Below the pieces are notes generated by a model. It did not search any database, was not told where the DNA came from, and was given only the letters and a program-made list of their open reading frames with translations. From NCBI GenBank assembly GCA_965661545.1, contig CBFIEF010000021.1:1-48506 (forward strand): DNA of 48,506 bases. The letters are read 5' to 3'. Below are positions 7,494-16,445 of the stretch, one piece after another. The translations under genes were made by a program, and so were the position numbers. Each line of letters opens with the position of its first letter. The stretch's first letter is position 1. Source of the DNA: UBA7985 sp965661545 (GTDB taxonomy: Bacteria; Pseudomonadota; Alphaproteobacteria; UBA7985).

Positions 7494-10400
7494 ATGCTCT
7501 TTGGATTAGACGGCGTCGAACTCAGCCTGGTCATCGTTTTCGGAACGTTGTTCATGGCTATTCTTTCAGGCTACCCGGTTGCGTTTGCGCTGTCGGGCTC
7601 AGCCATCATTAGCTTTGTGCTCATCGCGATTGGCTCGGAATTGGGCTGGCTGCTGGTGGAATACGAGGGCGAGCTTAAACCGCTGCTTGCGGCCCATCAT
7701 GAGATATTTGACGGGCCCGCCTGGCAGAAAGGGCTCGATACGCTCGCCCAATGGAGCAACAACAACTACTCCCGTGCCTTTGGTGAGAACCAGAACGACA
7801 CCTTGCTGGCTGTTCCGCTGTTCGTTCTGATGGGCATTGCGCTGGAACGTTCGAAAATCGCGGAAGAATTGCTGACTTCAATGGGGCGCTTGTTCGGCGG
7901 TATGCCGGGCGGTTTGGCGGTCTCGGTTGTGTTGGTGGGGGCGCTGCTGGCCGCCTCAACGGGCATCGTGGGTGCAACCGTTGTGACCATGGGCCTGATC
8001 TCCCTGCCAACCATGCTGCGCGCTGGGTACTCCAAGGAGCTTTCCACCGGCGTTATTGCGACGTCCGGTACGTTGGGACAGATCATTCCGCCGTCGATCG
8101 TGCTTGTTTTGCTCGGCTCAATGGTTGGCGATATCTATTCCTCCGCGCAGAAGGGCCGGTCGCAGGATCTTGGTATCCCTTTGCCGGAGCTGTTAGGCGA
8201 TGACATCGCGATTTCCACCGGAACGCTGTTTAAGGCTGCCTTCATTCCGGGGATTGTGCTGGCTCTGCTGTATGCCGCTTACGCCCTTGGATACGCGCTT
8301 CTCCGTCCGCACGCTGCGCCACCGATTAAGCAAAACGCAGACGCGAACACCTACGATCTGCTGGGTGACTATGGCCGCTCTTCAGCCCGTGCTGCTGGCG
8401 CCATTGGGTTGCCGTCCTTGGGTTTGGTGGCGCTTTGGGTTATCGCGGCCTTCATGGGCTATGTCGGTTCGCAAAAACCACCGCAGGATGTCTTGGAATT
8501 CGCGAACGCTCAGGCGCTGCTCGAGGAAATCGAGCGGGCGCGCGCTTCTGATATCGATGCTGCAGACTTGGCCGATTTGCAGGATTACACCGCGCTGATG
8601 TCCCGGGCGAAGCCGGTTCCTCTGGATCTGCAGACCCGCGTTGATGGCTTGCTCGAGGGCACTGACGGTTCGGTCATCATCGAGACCTTGCGCGCCACCG
8701 AATTTACCGAGCGGAAGTCCACCTTGCTGCGCGGCATTGATCGTTTCGCAAGCTCGATTGACGCCATGCTTGGACCCGACGCGGCTACCCCTTATTTCGA
8801 AGTCCTGCAACGAGCAGAGGGCGCGTCGACGCTGCCTGATCTGACGGCCGCGGTTAAGGGCGCACCACGGGGGCAAACCGTGCAAAAGCTGGTTAATCGC
8901 GCGGATAAGGAATTCGATTTTGCGCCCTACGAGCTGGTGGCTAAGGAGTACGCATCAGCGGTATCCAAAGCTCGCCGAAAATCGGTCATTCGCAAATTCA
9001 AGGATGATCCAGAAGGCACAGTGGAAGAGCTCGAGCGTCGTGCTCTGCTGCTCGGCGAAAAGATCTCCGCTTTGCAGGGGCGCTACGAGCGCTTCTTTGA
9101 GCCTGAAGTCAACGCGGCTTTCGCGGAAAACCTTGCGATCATTCAGTCAGCGACCGATCTGCAAACGCAGTTGGACGCCATCCGCGAATTGCCAGCCTCC
9201 GGGGATTTGGACCGAGCGGTTGCAACCGTGGACGGTCTGCTGAAGCGTGAGTCCTACCTCGCGTCCTCGTTCTCCTATGATCGTGCGATTCGTCAGGTTG
9301 CGGACGGGCAGGTGCCGTTTGGCATCTCAAAGCCGGTTACATCCGAAGCGGCTAACCTGTTGCGTAAAGCCTTCCCTGACATGGGCAATGGCGAAGCGCC
9401 AAAGCAGCTGTCAGCCTACTTCCGGGATAGCCTGAACAATTACGCTGTGCCTGCTATTTCCATGGGCGTAGCGGCGTTCCTAACCATCGCGTCAATCTCG
9501 CTGGCGTTGGCAGCGGCCTTGCGACGTCGTGCCTCGCAAACGCCGATTTTGGTTGGTGTGATTGGTGTGCTTTCCTTTGCGTCCGTTGCGATCTGGCTGA
9601 TCGACGCCGCCACGACACCATGGACCCGAACCGCGCTTTACTTCATCCCAACGGTTCTCATCATCTATGGCATGGTGGGCGCGGTTCCGCGTTTGCTGGA
9701 GGTCGAGGTGATCCGCGTGGTCGTCCCGCCCGTCGTCCTGATCGTTGCGGTTCTTGGCTCCATCTTTGGCGGCATCACAAACCCAACACCGGCCGCTGCG
9801 CTGGGTGCTGGTGGTGCGATCCTGCTGTCAGCAATCAAGCTGCTTGAGCGTGATGTGCAGGTTGGTCCGTTTGATAACAAGATTGGTCGAAATATCCTGC
9901 TTTGGACGGCAGCATCGATTGCCGTGATGTTGTTGGTGAAAGCCAATTTCCTTGATGGCAATCAAGCCGTTGGGTTCGGTAAAGCGACCGCGTCCGGCCT
10001 CGCGTCTGTCCTGTATGTGATCTCCATTCTTGGCATGATCTACGCTGTGATCGTCCTGCTCGGCGCGCGCGTCGAAGGCGGTCGCCCGGTTGCCAACCCG
10101 CGCACCATTGCGGGTGCAACCAAGTCGTTCTTGTTCAGCAAAGACCGCGTGCTTTCGTCTATCCTGATGGAAACGGCCAAAGTCTCGATCATGGTCTTCG
10201 CGATATTGATCGGCTCTCAGCTGCTGGCGCTGACTCTGCGGTCCTTTGGCGGAGAGGAGTACATCGAGCACTTCCTGCGGTCATTCGAGGATCCACGGAC
10301 GCTTCTGCTGGTTGTCATGGTGGTTTTGTTCATCCTCGGGTTCGTTCTGGACTTTATCGAAATCATTTTCATCGTTATCCCGATTGTTGGGCCGGTGATC

Positions 10401-10658
10401 TATGGTGCCGATCCGAACATCATGCATCCTGCCTGGATCACGATTCTTATCGCGGTGAACTTACAGACCTCCTTCATCACGCCGCCCTTTGGGTTCGCCC
10501 TCTTCTACCTGCGAGGTGTGGCACCGCCTGAGATTCAGACCAGCAACATCTATCGAGGGATTATCCCATTCGTCATCATCCAGGTCGTGGGCCTGACCAT
10601 TCTTTGGTTCTTCCCACAAATCACGACCTTCCTACCGGATTTGCTGCCGGACAACTGA
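7494..10658 (+). CDS. Giant TRAP transporter large permease (DctM) with internal insert, system 1
   Basis: Polytopic transport subunit of 1054 residues; a standard DctM has about 430. Residues 1-265 match the N-terminal DctM half, including GMPGGLAVSVVLVGALLAA and the TLGQIIPPSIV substrate-site hairpin. Around 300-325 is an extra membrane helix, then about 315 mostly soluble, helical, charged residues (325-645), then further added helices (648-735). The canonical core resumes with GSIFGGITNPTPAAALG (about 750-770). A second extra segment (about 785-880) precedes the C-terminal half, with its LDFIEIIFIVIPIVGP and LQTSFITPPFGFALFYLRG motifs. The frame is continuous with uniform codon use, so this is a real long protein and not a fusion artefact. 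Confidence 0.88.
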   Translation: MLFGLDGVELSLVIVFGTLFMAILSGYPVAFALSGSAIISFVLIAIGSELGWLLVEYEGELKPLLAAHHEIFDGPAWQKGLDTLAQWSNNNYSRAFGENQNDTLLAVPLFVLMGIALERSKIAEELLTSMGRLFGGMPGGLAVSVVLVGALLAASTGIVGATVVTMGLISLPTMLRAGYSKELSTGVIATSGTLGQIIPPSIVLVLLGSMVGDIYSSAQKGRSQDLGIPLPELLGDDIAISTGTLFKAAFIPGIVLALLYAAYALGYALLRPHAAPPIKQNADANTYDLLGDYGRSSARAAGAIGLPSLGLVALWVIAAFMGYVGSQKPPQDVLEFANAQALLEEIERARASDIDAADLADLQDYTALMSRAKPVPLDLQTRVDGLLEGTDGSVIIETLRATEFTERKSTLLRGIDRFASSIDAMLGPDAATPYFEVLQRAEGASTLPDLTAAVKGAPRGQTVQKLVNRADKEFDFAPYELVAKEYASAVSKARRKSVIRKFKDDPEGTVEELERRALLLGEKISALQGRYERFFEPEVNAAFAENLAIIQSATDLQTQLDAIRELPASGDLDRAVATVDGLLKRESYLASSFSYDRAIRQVADGQVPFGISKPVTSEAANLLRKAFPDMGNGEAPKQLSAYFRDSLNNYAVPAISMGVAAFLTIASISLALAAALRRRASQTPILVGVIGVLSFASVAIWLIDAATTPWTRTALYFIPTVLIIYGMVGAVPRLLEVEVIRVVVPPVVLIVAVLGSIFGGITNPTPAAALGAGGAILLSAIKLLERDVQVGPFDNKIGRNILLWTAASIAVMLLVKANFLDGNQAVGFGKATASGLASVLYVISILGMIYAVIVLLGARVEGGRPVANPRTIAGATKSFLFSKDRVLSSILMETAKVSIMVFAILIGSQLLALTLRSFGGEEYIEHFLRSFEDPRTLLLVVMVVLFILGFVLDFIEIIFIVIPIVGPVIYGADPNIMHPAWITILIAVNLQTSFITPPFGFALFYLRGVAPPEIQTSNIYRGIIPFVIIQVVGLTILWFFPQITTFLPDLLPDN

Positions 10659-11383
10659 CGATCCAGAGTTGGGGTCGCAGCGCATTGGGTGCTGCGGTTC
10701 TGCTTGCTGCTTTCGCCGGGCTGTTTGCACTCGGCGGTTGGGGCGCGATTGGTGATCCTCCAAAGCCCTTTGCCCCGGCAGAGGGCTTTTTCGTGTCTGG
10801 GGTACAGCTGCAAACCGCCGTGCTGATCCTGCTGGGCTTCGGATTGGTGTTGAAAGGCCGGGATCTCGATACCTTCCTTGACGCAGGAGCGGCCCTGCTG
10901 TGGCGGATCGCAGTCGTTGCGGCGCTGCTGTCGATGTTGATCGTCTTTCTGTGGGCCAGCGCGCGTTTCCTGTTCGGCATCAGTTTCTTCCCTGCGCAAG
11001 GCCTGCCGTTGTCGCGTTCCGAGACATGGTGGATCGAGCTGGCCATGGCGCTTTTCGGCGTGGCACTCGCAGGCGCGATTCCGATTTTGCTGCGCTGGGG
11101 TGGTCACGTTTCTATTGATGCGCTTGCTCCGGTGATAGGACAGCAGGCAGGGCGGCTGATCGCCGGCGCAGGCGCTCTGTTCCTCGCAACGCCTTTCGGC
11201 TGGCTTTTGCTGACCAAAGGAACCGTCTTCGCCGCACGCGCTTGGGACCAAGGCGAAAGCTCAGCCAACTTTGGCATAGAGTTCGTCTTTCTGGTGAAGA
11301 CCTTGGTGCCCTTGCTGGGTTTTCTGGTTGTCGTCTTCGCTCTCGCCAGCCTGCGACTAAGGGATAGGAGTGCAGATGAATGA
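10604..11383 (+). CDS. TRAP transporter small permease (DctQ), system 2
   Basis: Small membrane subunit of a second TRAP transporter, 259 residues in the longest reading. Predicted helices near 27-47, 63-80, 95-120, 140-165, 185-205 and 225-250 and the DctQ-like stretch GGHVSIDALAPVIGQQAG (the H-V-x-I-D position of the signature) support the assignment. The start is uncertain. A TTG at 10604 overlaps the preceding DctM by 55 bp, and another TTG at 10685 would still keep all the helices; no clear ribosome-binding site precedes either, so translation is probably coupled to the giant DctM. The stop overlaps the next start (ATGA). Confidence 0.8.
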   Translation: MVLPTNHDLPTGFAAGQLTIQSWGRSALGAAVLLAAFAGLFALGGWGAIGDPPKPFAPAEGFFVSGVQLQTAVLILLGFGLVLKGRDLDTFLDAGAALLWRIAVVAALLSMLIVFLWASARFLFGISFFPAQGLPLSRSETWWIELAMALFGVALAGAIPILLRWGGHVSIDALAPVIGQQAGRLIAGAGALFLATPFGWLLLTKGTVFAARAWDQGESSANFGIEFVFLVKTLVPLLGFLVVVFALASLRLRDRSADE

Positions 11384-12942
11384 TCGTTGAACTGGTCATC
11401 CTCGTCCTGTTTCTGATCGCAACTTTTGCCTGCTTACTCAGCGGTTATCCCGTAGCGTTTGGGCTTGGCGGCGCCGGTGTACTGGTGCTTGGCGGCCTGA
11501 TCGTTTTGTCGCTGCTCGGCGTTCAGCTGAATGGTTCCAATGGGTGGCCAATTGTGGAAACCACCAGTTGGCGGGATCTTTCCCCCCTCGCAAACGACGT
11601 CTATCGCCATATGGCTCCCAGTGGCCAAACCCTGCTGGCGATTCCTCTGTTTGTCTTTATGGGCACGCTGCTCCAGCGCTCCGCATTGGCGACGCAGCTG
11701 TTCGAAGCGGTACCAGCGCTCACGGGCCGGGTACCCGGTGGTTTAGGCGTTGCTGTGGTGCTGGTTGGGGGGTTACTCGCGGCCTCAAATGGGGTCGTTG
11801 GAGCATCTGTGGTCACGCTGTCCGCCATCGCTCTGCCGGCGTTGATGCGCAATGGCTATGGTTTCAGTAACGCAGCCGGTATCGTCACCGCGTCGGGGAC
11901 ACTCGGGCAGGTTATTCCCCCCTCCATCGTCTTGATCCTGCTGGCCGAACAAGTCGGTGTGCAGTTCCAAAGCGCTCAAATCGCCCAAGGCAATTTCGCG
12001 CCCTTGGCCATTACCAGCGGCGATTTATTCCGGGCGGCGCTCGTGCCGGGCATCCTGGTCTTGTTGGGCTTTGCCGGGTGGGCGCTCTGGTCTGGACGTC
12101 ACGCGGCGAGAACGACAGGCGCAGAAACGATGAACTGGCTCAAGATCACCAACGGCATTTTGCCCCCGATTGGCCTTATAATGCTGGTGCTGGGTTCAAT
12201 CATCACCGGCGTCGCGGACACCACGTCTGCGGCCTCGTTTGGGGCTGTTGGGGCGCTGGTGCTGGCCAGTCGACGCGTCGTCCTGATTTGGTCCGCAGTG
12301 GGCCTGACCGCGCTCATCTACGTTTGGCGTCAATTCTTTGAGTTTGCAGGGATGGAACCGTTGATTTTAATGCTCTATCTCGCGGTTCTGGGCCTGGTCG
12401 CCTTGGCCGGCTTCTTGAGTTTCAGGCAGAAAATCTTGCAGGCCGCGCTCAGTGATATGCTCCGGCTGACGGCCATGATCTTCGCCATCATCATCGGCGC
12501 AGGCCTTTTCGCCCTGTGCATCAAGGCGATTGGGGGGGACGATTTGCTGTCTCAGGGCATCATCGCGCTAACGGAGTTGATTGGGGCAGAGGATCCCAGA
12601 CAAACCGCCCGCGCCGCTTTGCTCGTCCTGCTCATCACCATTTTTCTGTTGGGCTTTGTTCTGGAGTTTGTCGAGATTATCGTGGTGGTCCTGCCGCTGG
12701 CGCTGCCAGCCGTCTTCTCCGTCCCACCGGAATTGTTGGATCCGGTCTGGGCCGGTATCTTGATCGCTTTAACGCTGCAAACCTCGTTCCTGACGCCGCC
12801 CTTTGGCGTGGCGCTGTTTTACTTCCGAGGCGCTGTGCAGGATCAAGGCTCAACCCTGCAACTTTACCGGGGCGTCGCGCCGTTTATTGGCGTGCAGGTG
12901 TTGGTCATTTTGCTCGTTTGGTTCGCTCCGTCGCTGATTTGA
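11380..12942 (+). CDS. TRAP transporter large permease (DctM), system 2
   Basis: Main transport subunit of the second TRAP system, 520 residues. It shows the DctM motifs in order: SGYPVAFGLGG, LLAIPLFVFMG, RVPGGLGVAVVLVGGLLAASNG, GTLGQVIPPSIVLILL, a shifted G(I/V)ADTTSAASFGAVGALVL element, LEFVEIIVVVLPL and LQTSFLTPPFGVALFYFRG. It is longer than usual by about 90 residues, owing to an added helix pair near 300-345. This is the same place where the first DctM carries its much larger insert, so the two are probably paralogues from one duplication. Translationally coupled to the DctQ gene upstream. Confidence 0.9.
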   Translation: MIVELVILVLFLIATFACLLSGYPVAFGLGGAGVLVLGGLIVLSLLGVQLNGSNGWPIVETTSWRDLSPLANDVYRHMAPSGQTLLAIPLFVFMGTLLQRSALATQLFEAVPALTGRVPGGLGVAVVLVGGLLAASNGVVGASVVTLSAIALPALMRNGYGFSNAAGIVTASGTLGQVIPPSIVLILLAEQVGVQFQSAQIAQGNFAPLAITSGDLFRAALVPGILVLLGFAGWALWSGRHAARTTGAETMNWLKITNGILPPIGLIMLVLGSIITGVADTTSAASFGAVGALVLASRRVVLIWSAVGLTALIYVWRQFFEFAGMEPLILMLYLAVLGLVALAGFLSFRQKILQAALSDMLRLTAMIFAIIIGAGLFALCIKAIGGDDLLSQGIIALTELIGAEDPRQTARAALLVLLITIFLLGFVLEFVEIIVVVLPLALPAVFSVPPELLDPVWAGILIALTLQTSFLTPPFGVALFYFRGAVQDQGSTLQLYRGVAPFIGVQVLVILLVWFAPSLI

Positions 12943-13037
12943 ATGCGCCCGTTCAATCTTTAGAGACATAATCGACTCTTTGCTTTTTTATCAGCCTCAT
13001 CGGTGCCAAGACTGTCGGCTTTCATAAAAGGAGCATC

Positions 13038-14144
13038 ATGGCCGCCTCATCTGCCAAATTACGTCGTCGTCAAGTGCTGGCCAGCGGGTTAGGCGCACTG
13101 TCTTTGCTCGCCGCGCCGAATGTGGTGCGGGCGCAGGCTCGGGTGGTGCGCATGGCCTCGGTCTGGGGGCGCGGCTTTCCGATCGTTGGACCCTCTGCGC
13201 AGCGCTTAGCCGAGCGCCTCACGGCCATCACTGATGGTGCTTTGCGGGTGGAGTTGTTCGCAGCCGGTGAGCTTGGCAGCCCGGGTGAGGCGCACGCGCG
13301 TGCTGGCGCTGGCGAGGCGGAGATGTATCACGGTGTTGAGTATTTTTGGGCTGCCAAGAACCCTGCCTTCTACCTGTTTTCCGGGGTGCCGTTTGGCCTG
13401 ACGGGGCTGGAGCTGTTGGGCTGGTTGAATGGCCCCGGCGCGCAGCATTGGGACGCGATCCAAGCGCCGTTCAACATCAAACCGTTTTCCGCTGGAATGC
13501 TCGCCGGTGGCGTTGGTGTTTGGTCGAATAAGCAGCTGGAGACCGTCGAAGACTTCAACGGGCTCAAGATCCGCTCCAGTGGTTTGGCGCGGACGGTTCT
13601 GAAGTCCCTAGGTGCCGATGCGCGCCCGGTGAGCTTTGCGCGTTTGCCGTCTGCACTCAGTTTGGGCGCTTTGGACGCGACCGAGTGGTTTGGGCCGTGG
13701 GCTGACCCCAAAGCCGACATTACAGAAGCAACCAAGTACCTCTACGGCCCACCCATCCTTCGGCCCGCTTTGGCGATATCGGTAGGTCTCAATCTGCCGT
13801 TTTGGTTCAGCTTGACCGAGCCGCAGCGCTTGGCCTTCCGCAGCGTTTTTGCGGCTGAGAGCCATCGCGTGCTGCTGAGCACACATCAGGAAAATGCGCG
13901 GATGCTGACCCAAATGCAAACCAATGGGCAGGAGCAGAAATTGCGGGCGTTCAGCTCGACGTTGCTAACCGATCTTGGACGCCAATCTGGGCAGGTTCTG
14001 CGAGAGGCGATGGACGGTTCGGACGAAGCCGAAACTATTCTTAACGATTATCTCAATTTCCGTGCCCAGTCTTATCGTGAAGTGCTCAACGGCTCGTCTG
14101 GTTTCATGAAGTCGCGCGAACTGCCGTTTTCGTTTGCGCGCTAA
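13038..14144 (+). CDS. TRAP transporter substrate-binding protein, system 2
   Basis: Second periplasmic TRAP receptor, 368 residues. The N terminus is a twin-arginine signal (LRRRQVLASG, hydrophobic stretch, cleavage near VRAQA). The mature protein aligns by eye with the first SBP of this locus: MASVWGRGFP against MVTTWGRGSF at the N terminus, GLKIRSSGLA with the carboxylate-binding Arg, and DATEWFGPWAD. It is clearly diverged, and the differences around the ligand pocket suggest a different though related organic acid. A 95-bp gap separates it from the DctM gene and it has its own good Shine-Dalgarno (AAAAGGAGC). Confidence 0.88.
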   Translation: MAASSAKLRRRQVLASGLGALSLLAAPNVVRAQARVVRMASVWGRGFPIVGPSAQRLAERLTAITDGALRVELFAAGELGSPGEAHARAGAGEAEMYHGVEYFWAAKNPAFYLFSGVPFGLTGLELLGWLNGPGAQHWDAIQAPFNIKPFSAGMLAGGVGVWSNKQLETVEDFNGLKIRSSGLARTVLKSLGADARPVSFARLPSALSLGALDATEWFGPWADPKADITEATKYLYGPPILRPALAISVGLNLPFWFSLTEPQRLAFRSVFAAESHRVLLSTHQENARMLTQMQTNGQEQKLRAFSSTLLTDLGRQSGQVLREAMDGSDEAETILNDYLNFRAQSYREVLNGSSGFMKSRELPFSFAR

Positions 14145-14167
14145 ACCGATAAGTTGCGGCCATCATA

Positions 14168-15295
14168 ATGGAGAACCGTAGCGTGTCAGATACATCCCCC
14201 TTGTTTCAACCGTTCAATCTTCGGGGCATGACCATTCCTAATCGGATCGTCATGGCGCCGATGACCCGTAACTTCAGCCCCGACGGCGTGCCGACGGACG
14301 ACGTGCGGGATTACTACACGCGTCGGGCGCAGGCGCATGTTGGACTGATTATCTCAGAAGGGACGACGGTTGCACGTGGCGGGGCCAGCAACGACCCCCG
14401 CATTCCAAACTTTCACAAGCCGGACGCTTTGGCAGGCTGGCAGAGTGTGATCTCCGCGGTTCAAGATGTTGGTGGCGTAATGGGGCCACAGTTGTGGCAT
14501 CAAGGGATGTTGCGCAAACCCGGAACAGGGCCTGAACCGGACGCTCAGTCGGATGGCCCATCGGGTCTGACGCACCGAGGGAAGGCTGTCCAAGACGCGC
14601 CGACGGAGGAAGAAGTGTGGGACATGGTAACGGCGTTTGCGGATGCGGCGGGGGAGGCTAAGCGCTTAGGCTTTGATTGCATCGAATTGCATGGTGCGCA
14701 CGGGTACCTGATCGACGAGTTTTTCTGGAGCGTTATGAACGTGCGAGAAGACCGCTTTGGTGGGGATCTGCCTGATCGTGCGACCTTCGCTGCTGAAATC
14801 ATCAAACAATGCCGAGAGCGGGTCGGCGACGACATGCCGATCATCCTGCGGTTCTCCCAATGGAAGTCGCAAGACTACGAAGCAAAACTGGCCGAAACGC
14901 CGCAAGAGCTGGAAGCCTTCTTGCGCGTTTTTGTTGATGCGGGCGTTGATTGCCTTCACTGCTCTCAGCGGCGGTTCTGGGAAGCGGAATTTGAGGCTGT
15001 AGACGGGATAGAGGGTTTGAACCTTGCTGGTTGGACCAAGAAGCTGACCGGCCTGCCAACCATCACCGTTGGTTCTGTTGGATTGAGTTCTGAGTTTACC
15101 GGTGCTTTCCGCGGAGAAAGCTCAAAAACGCGGCCTTTGACCGACGTGATCGAGCGTTTGGAGCGGGGCGAGTTCGATATGGTCGGCGTGGGCCGCGCGC
15201 TGCTGCAGGACCCGTTTTGGGCGCAAAAGGTCTTTGATGGAAACTTCGACGACCTGTCCGACTATGACGCGGCGGCCCTGAAAACCCTGTATTAG
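14168..15295 (+). CDS. NADH:flavin oxidoreductase, Old Yellow Enzyme family
   Basis: FMN-dependent ene-reductase or related oxidoreductase of 375 residues, a TIM barrel. Seen are the N-terminal FNLRGMTIPNRIVMAPMTR, the FMN-contact QLWHQG, the substrate-anion pair H175/H178 in ELHGAHGYLIDEF, NVREDRFGG and the phosphate-binding DMVGVGRALLQDP near the C terminus. There is no 2Fe-2S/4Fe-4S or second nucleotide-binding domain, so it is the short OYE type. It lies 23 bp after the TRAP receptor on the same strand, suggesting that it processes the imported compound; an alpha,beta-unsaturated acid or ketone would fit, by inference only. Confidence 0.88.
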   Translation: MENRSVSDTSPLFQPFNLRGMTIPNRIVMAPMTRNFSPDGVPTDDVRDYYTRRAQAHVGLIISEGTTVARGGASNDPRIPNFHKPDALAGWQSVISAVQDVGGVMGPQLWHQGMLRKPGTGPEPDAQSDGPSGLTHRGKAVQDAPTEEEVWDMVTAFADAAGEAKRLGFDCIELHGAHGYLIDEFFWSVMNVREDRFGGDLPDRATFAAEIIKQCRERVGDDMPIILRFSQWKSQDYEAKLAETPQELEAFLRVFVDAGVDCLHCSQRRFWEAEFEAVDGIEGLNLAGWTKKLTGLPTITVGSVGLSSEFTGAFRGESSKTRPLTDVIERLERGEFDMVGVGRALLQDPFWAQKVFDGNFDDLSDYDAAALKTLY

Positions 15296-15299
15296 CGGA

Positions 15300-15830
15300 C
15301 TAAGCAGCGGCTTTGTGGCACGTCCGACAGGTGCCGCTGACTTCACGCAATTCGCGCTCAATCATAAAGCCCATTTCATCCGCCGCGGTGCGCAGGGGCG
15401 ACTCATGCTGGTCGGCAAAGGATTCCGCAACCAGATTGCACTCTTGGCAGATCAGGAACGTCGGCGCAGCGCACTTCGAGGGATTGCTGCAAGCAATGTA
15501 GGCATTGAGGCTCTCAATCCGGTGCGCCAAACCGTTTTCGATCAAGAAATCTAACGCGCGATAAGCAACAGGCGGCTGAGCGCGCTGGCCACCGTCGCCG
15601 AGTTTATCCAAAATGGCGTAAGCCCCAAGGGGGCGGTGCTCTTCGAGCAAGAAGTCCAAAACCTTGCGGCGCGTCTCGGTCATTCTAGCCCGATCTTGGA
15701 TGCATTTCGCCTCTGCCGCCGCGACGGTTTGCGAGACACACGCCGCGTGATCGTGCGGTTCAAAGATTTGATCCGCAAGCTGGCTTGACTGCTCGTGAGC
15801 GGGAATGGTTTTGATCTCTAAATCACTCAT
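15300..15830 (-). CDS. zur: Zinc uptake regulator Zur (Fur family)
   Basis: Zinc-responsive repressor of 176 residues. An N-terminal tail of about 45 residues precedes the winged helix (about 50-110, with TETRRKVLDFLLEEHRPLGAYAIL and PPVAYRALDFLIENGLAHRI). The C-terminal dimerisation domain carries two CxxC pairs, CQEC and CRTC, that form the structural zinc site; the regulatory site should use Cys and His residues in the linker, such as the segment ending SKCAAP. The first CxxC plus ICQECNLV and the lack of Fur-type HHHDH favour Zur over Fur. It is divergent from a zinc-type operon across a perfect Zur-box palindrome, which settles the assignment. Confidence 0.9.
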   Translation of the reverse strand: MSDLEIKTIPAHEQSSQLADQIFEPHDHAACVSQTVAAAEAKCIQDRARMTETRRKVLDFLLEEHRPLGAYAILDKLGDGGQRAQPPVAYRALDFLIENGLAHRIESLNAYIACSNPSKCAAPTFLICQECNLVAESFADQHESPLRTAADEMGFMIERELREVSGTCRTCHKAAA

Positions 15831-15877
15831 ATATCAGCGGGGCCTCTTGATTCCCTTAGTGTCCTCATGCACTTTGC

Positions 15878-15895
15878 GTAATGTTATAACATTAC
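15878..15895. promoter_or_regulatory. Zur box (operator)
   Basis: GTAATGTTATAACATTAC is a perfect 18-bp inverted repeat and corresponds to the alphaproteobacterial Zur operator type. It lies 48 bp upstream of the zur start and immediately before the zrg-like operon, so one site could repress both directions. TATAAC within it could serve as the -10 element of the rightward promoter, which would give a very short leader. Confidence 0.85.
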
Positions 15896-15910
15896 AAAAT
15901 GGATGGTATC

Positions 15911-16420
15911 ATGGTTTCCAGAATTCTTAAACTGTCGGTTCTGTCTTTTATCGCCTTTTCGGTCTCGGCAAAAGCGGAAGACGCGCATGTTCATGGCGAA
16001 GCAGTGTTGGAGGTCGTGATCGACGAAGCTGGGGCGTTGCTGGGCTTCGAGGCACCGGCAATCGACATCGTAGGTTTTGAATACTTGCCCAAGACCGATG
16101 AAGAGCAACAGGCGATTGACGCAAAAATTGCAATATTGGGTGATATGTCCAACGTGGTTGTGCTGCCAGACGCAGCAGGCTGCACGTTGGTGGATGTTCA
16201 TGTAGACTTTGAAGCCGAAGAACACGATGGCGAAGTTGAACACATCGCCTTTCATGCAGAATACGAGTTGGACTGCGCGGACGTCTCCGCGCTGACAAGC
16301 CTGCAAGCGACGGTCTTTGACCAATTTCCTGCCTTAGAGGAAATGGAGGTTGAAGTCGTTTCGCCTGCGGGACAAAAGGGAGCACACTTGGAGCCTGATC
16401 GCACCAAGCTTGAGCTTTAG
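15911..16420 (+). CDS. ZrgA-type zinc uptake protein (DUF2796)
   Basis: Exported, acidic, metal-binding-like protein of about 169 residues; the DUF2796/ZrgA family is a component of zinc-regulated ABC uptake in Vibrio. A signal peptide (VSRILKLSVLSFIAFSVSAKA) is followed by the family's AHVHGEAVLEVVIDE motif, then LGFEAPA, the cysteine-containing AAGCTLVDVHVDFE and a HAEYELDC segment. His, Glu and Asp clusters fit zinc capture. I prefer the ATG at 15911. The in-frame ATG at 15899 is only three bases from the Zur box and would leave no room for a leader unless the mRNA is leaderless. First gene of the Zur-controlled operon. Confidence 0.85.
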   Translation: MVSRILKLSVLSFIAFSVSAKAEDAHVHGEAVLEVVIDEAGALLGFEAPAIDIVGFEYLPKTDEEQQAIDAKIAILGDMSNVVVLPDAAGCTLVDVHVDFEAEEHDGEVEHIAFHAEYELDCADVSALTSLQATVFDQFPALEEMEVEVVSPAGQKGAHLEPDRTKLEL

Positions 16421-16445
16421 GCCATGATGATGGGGGGCAAACTGA

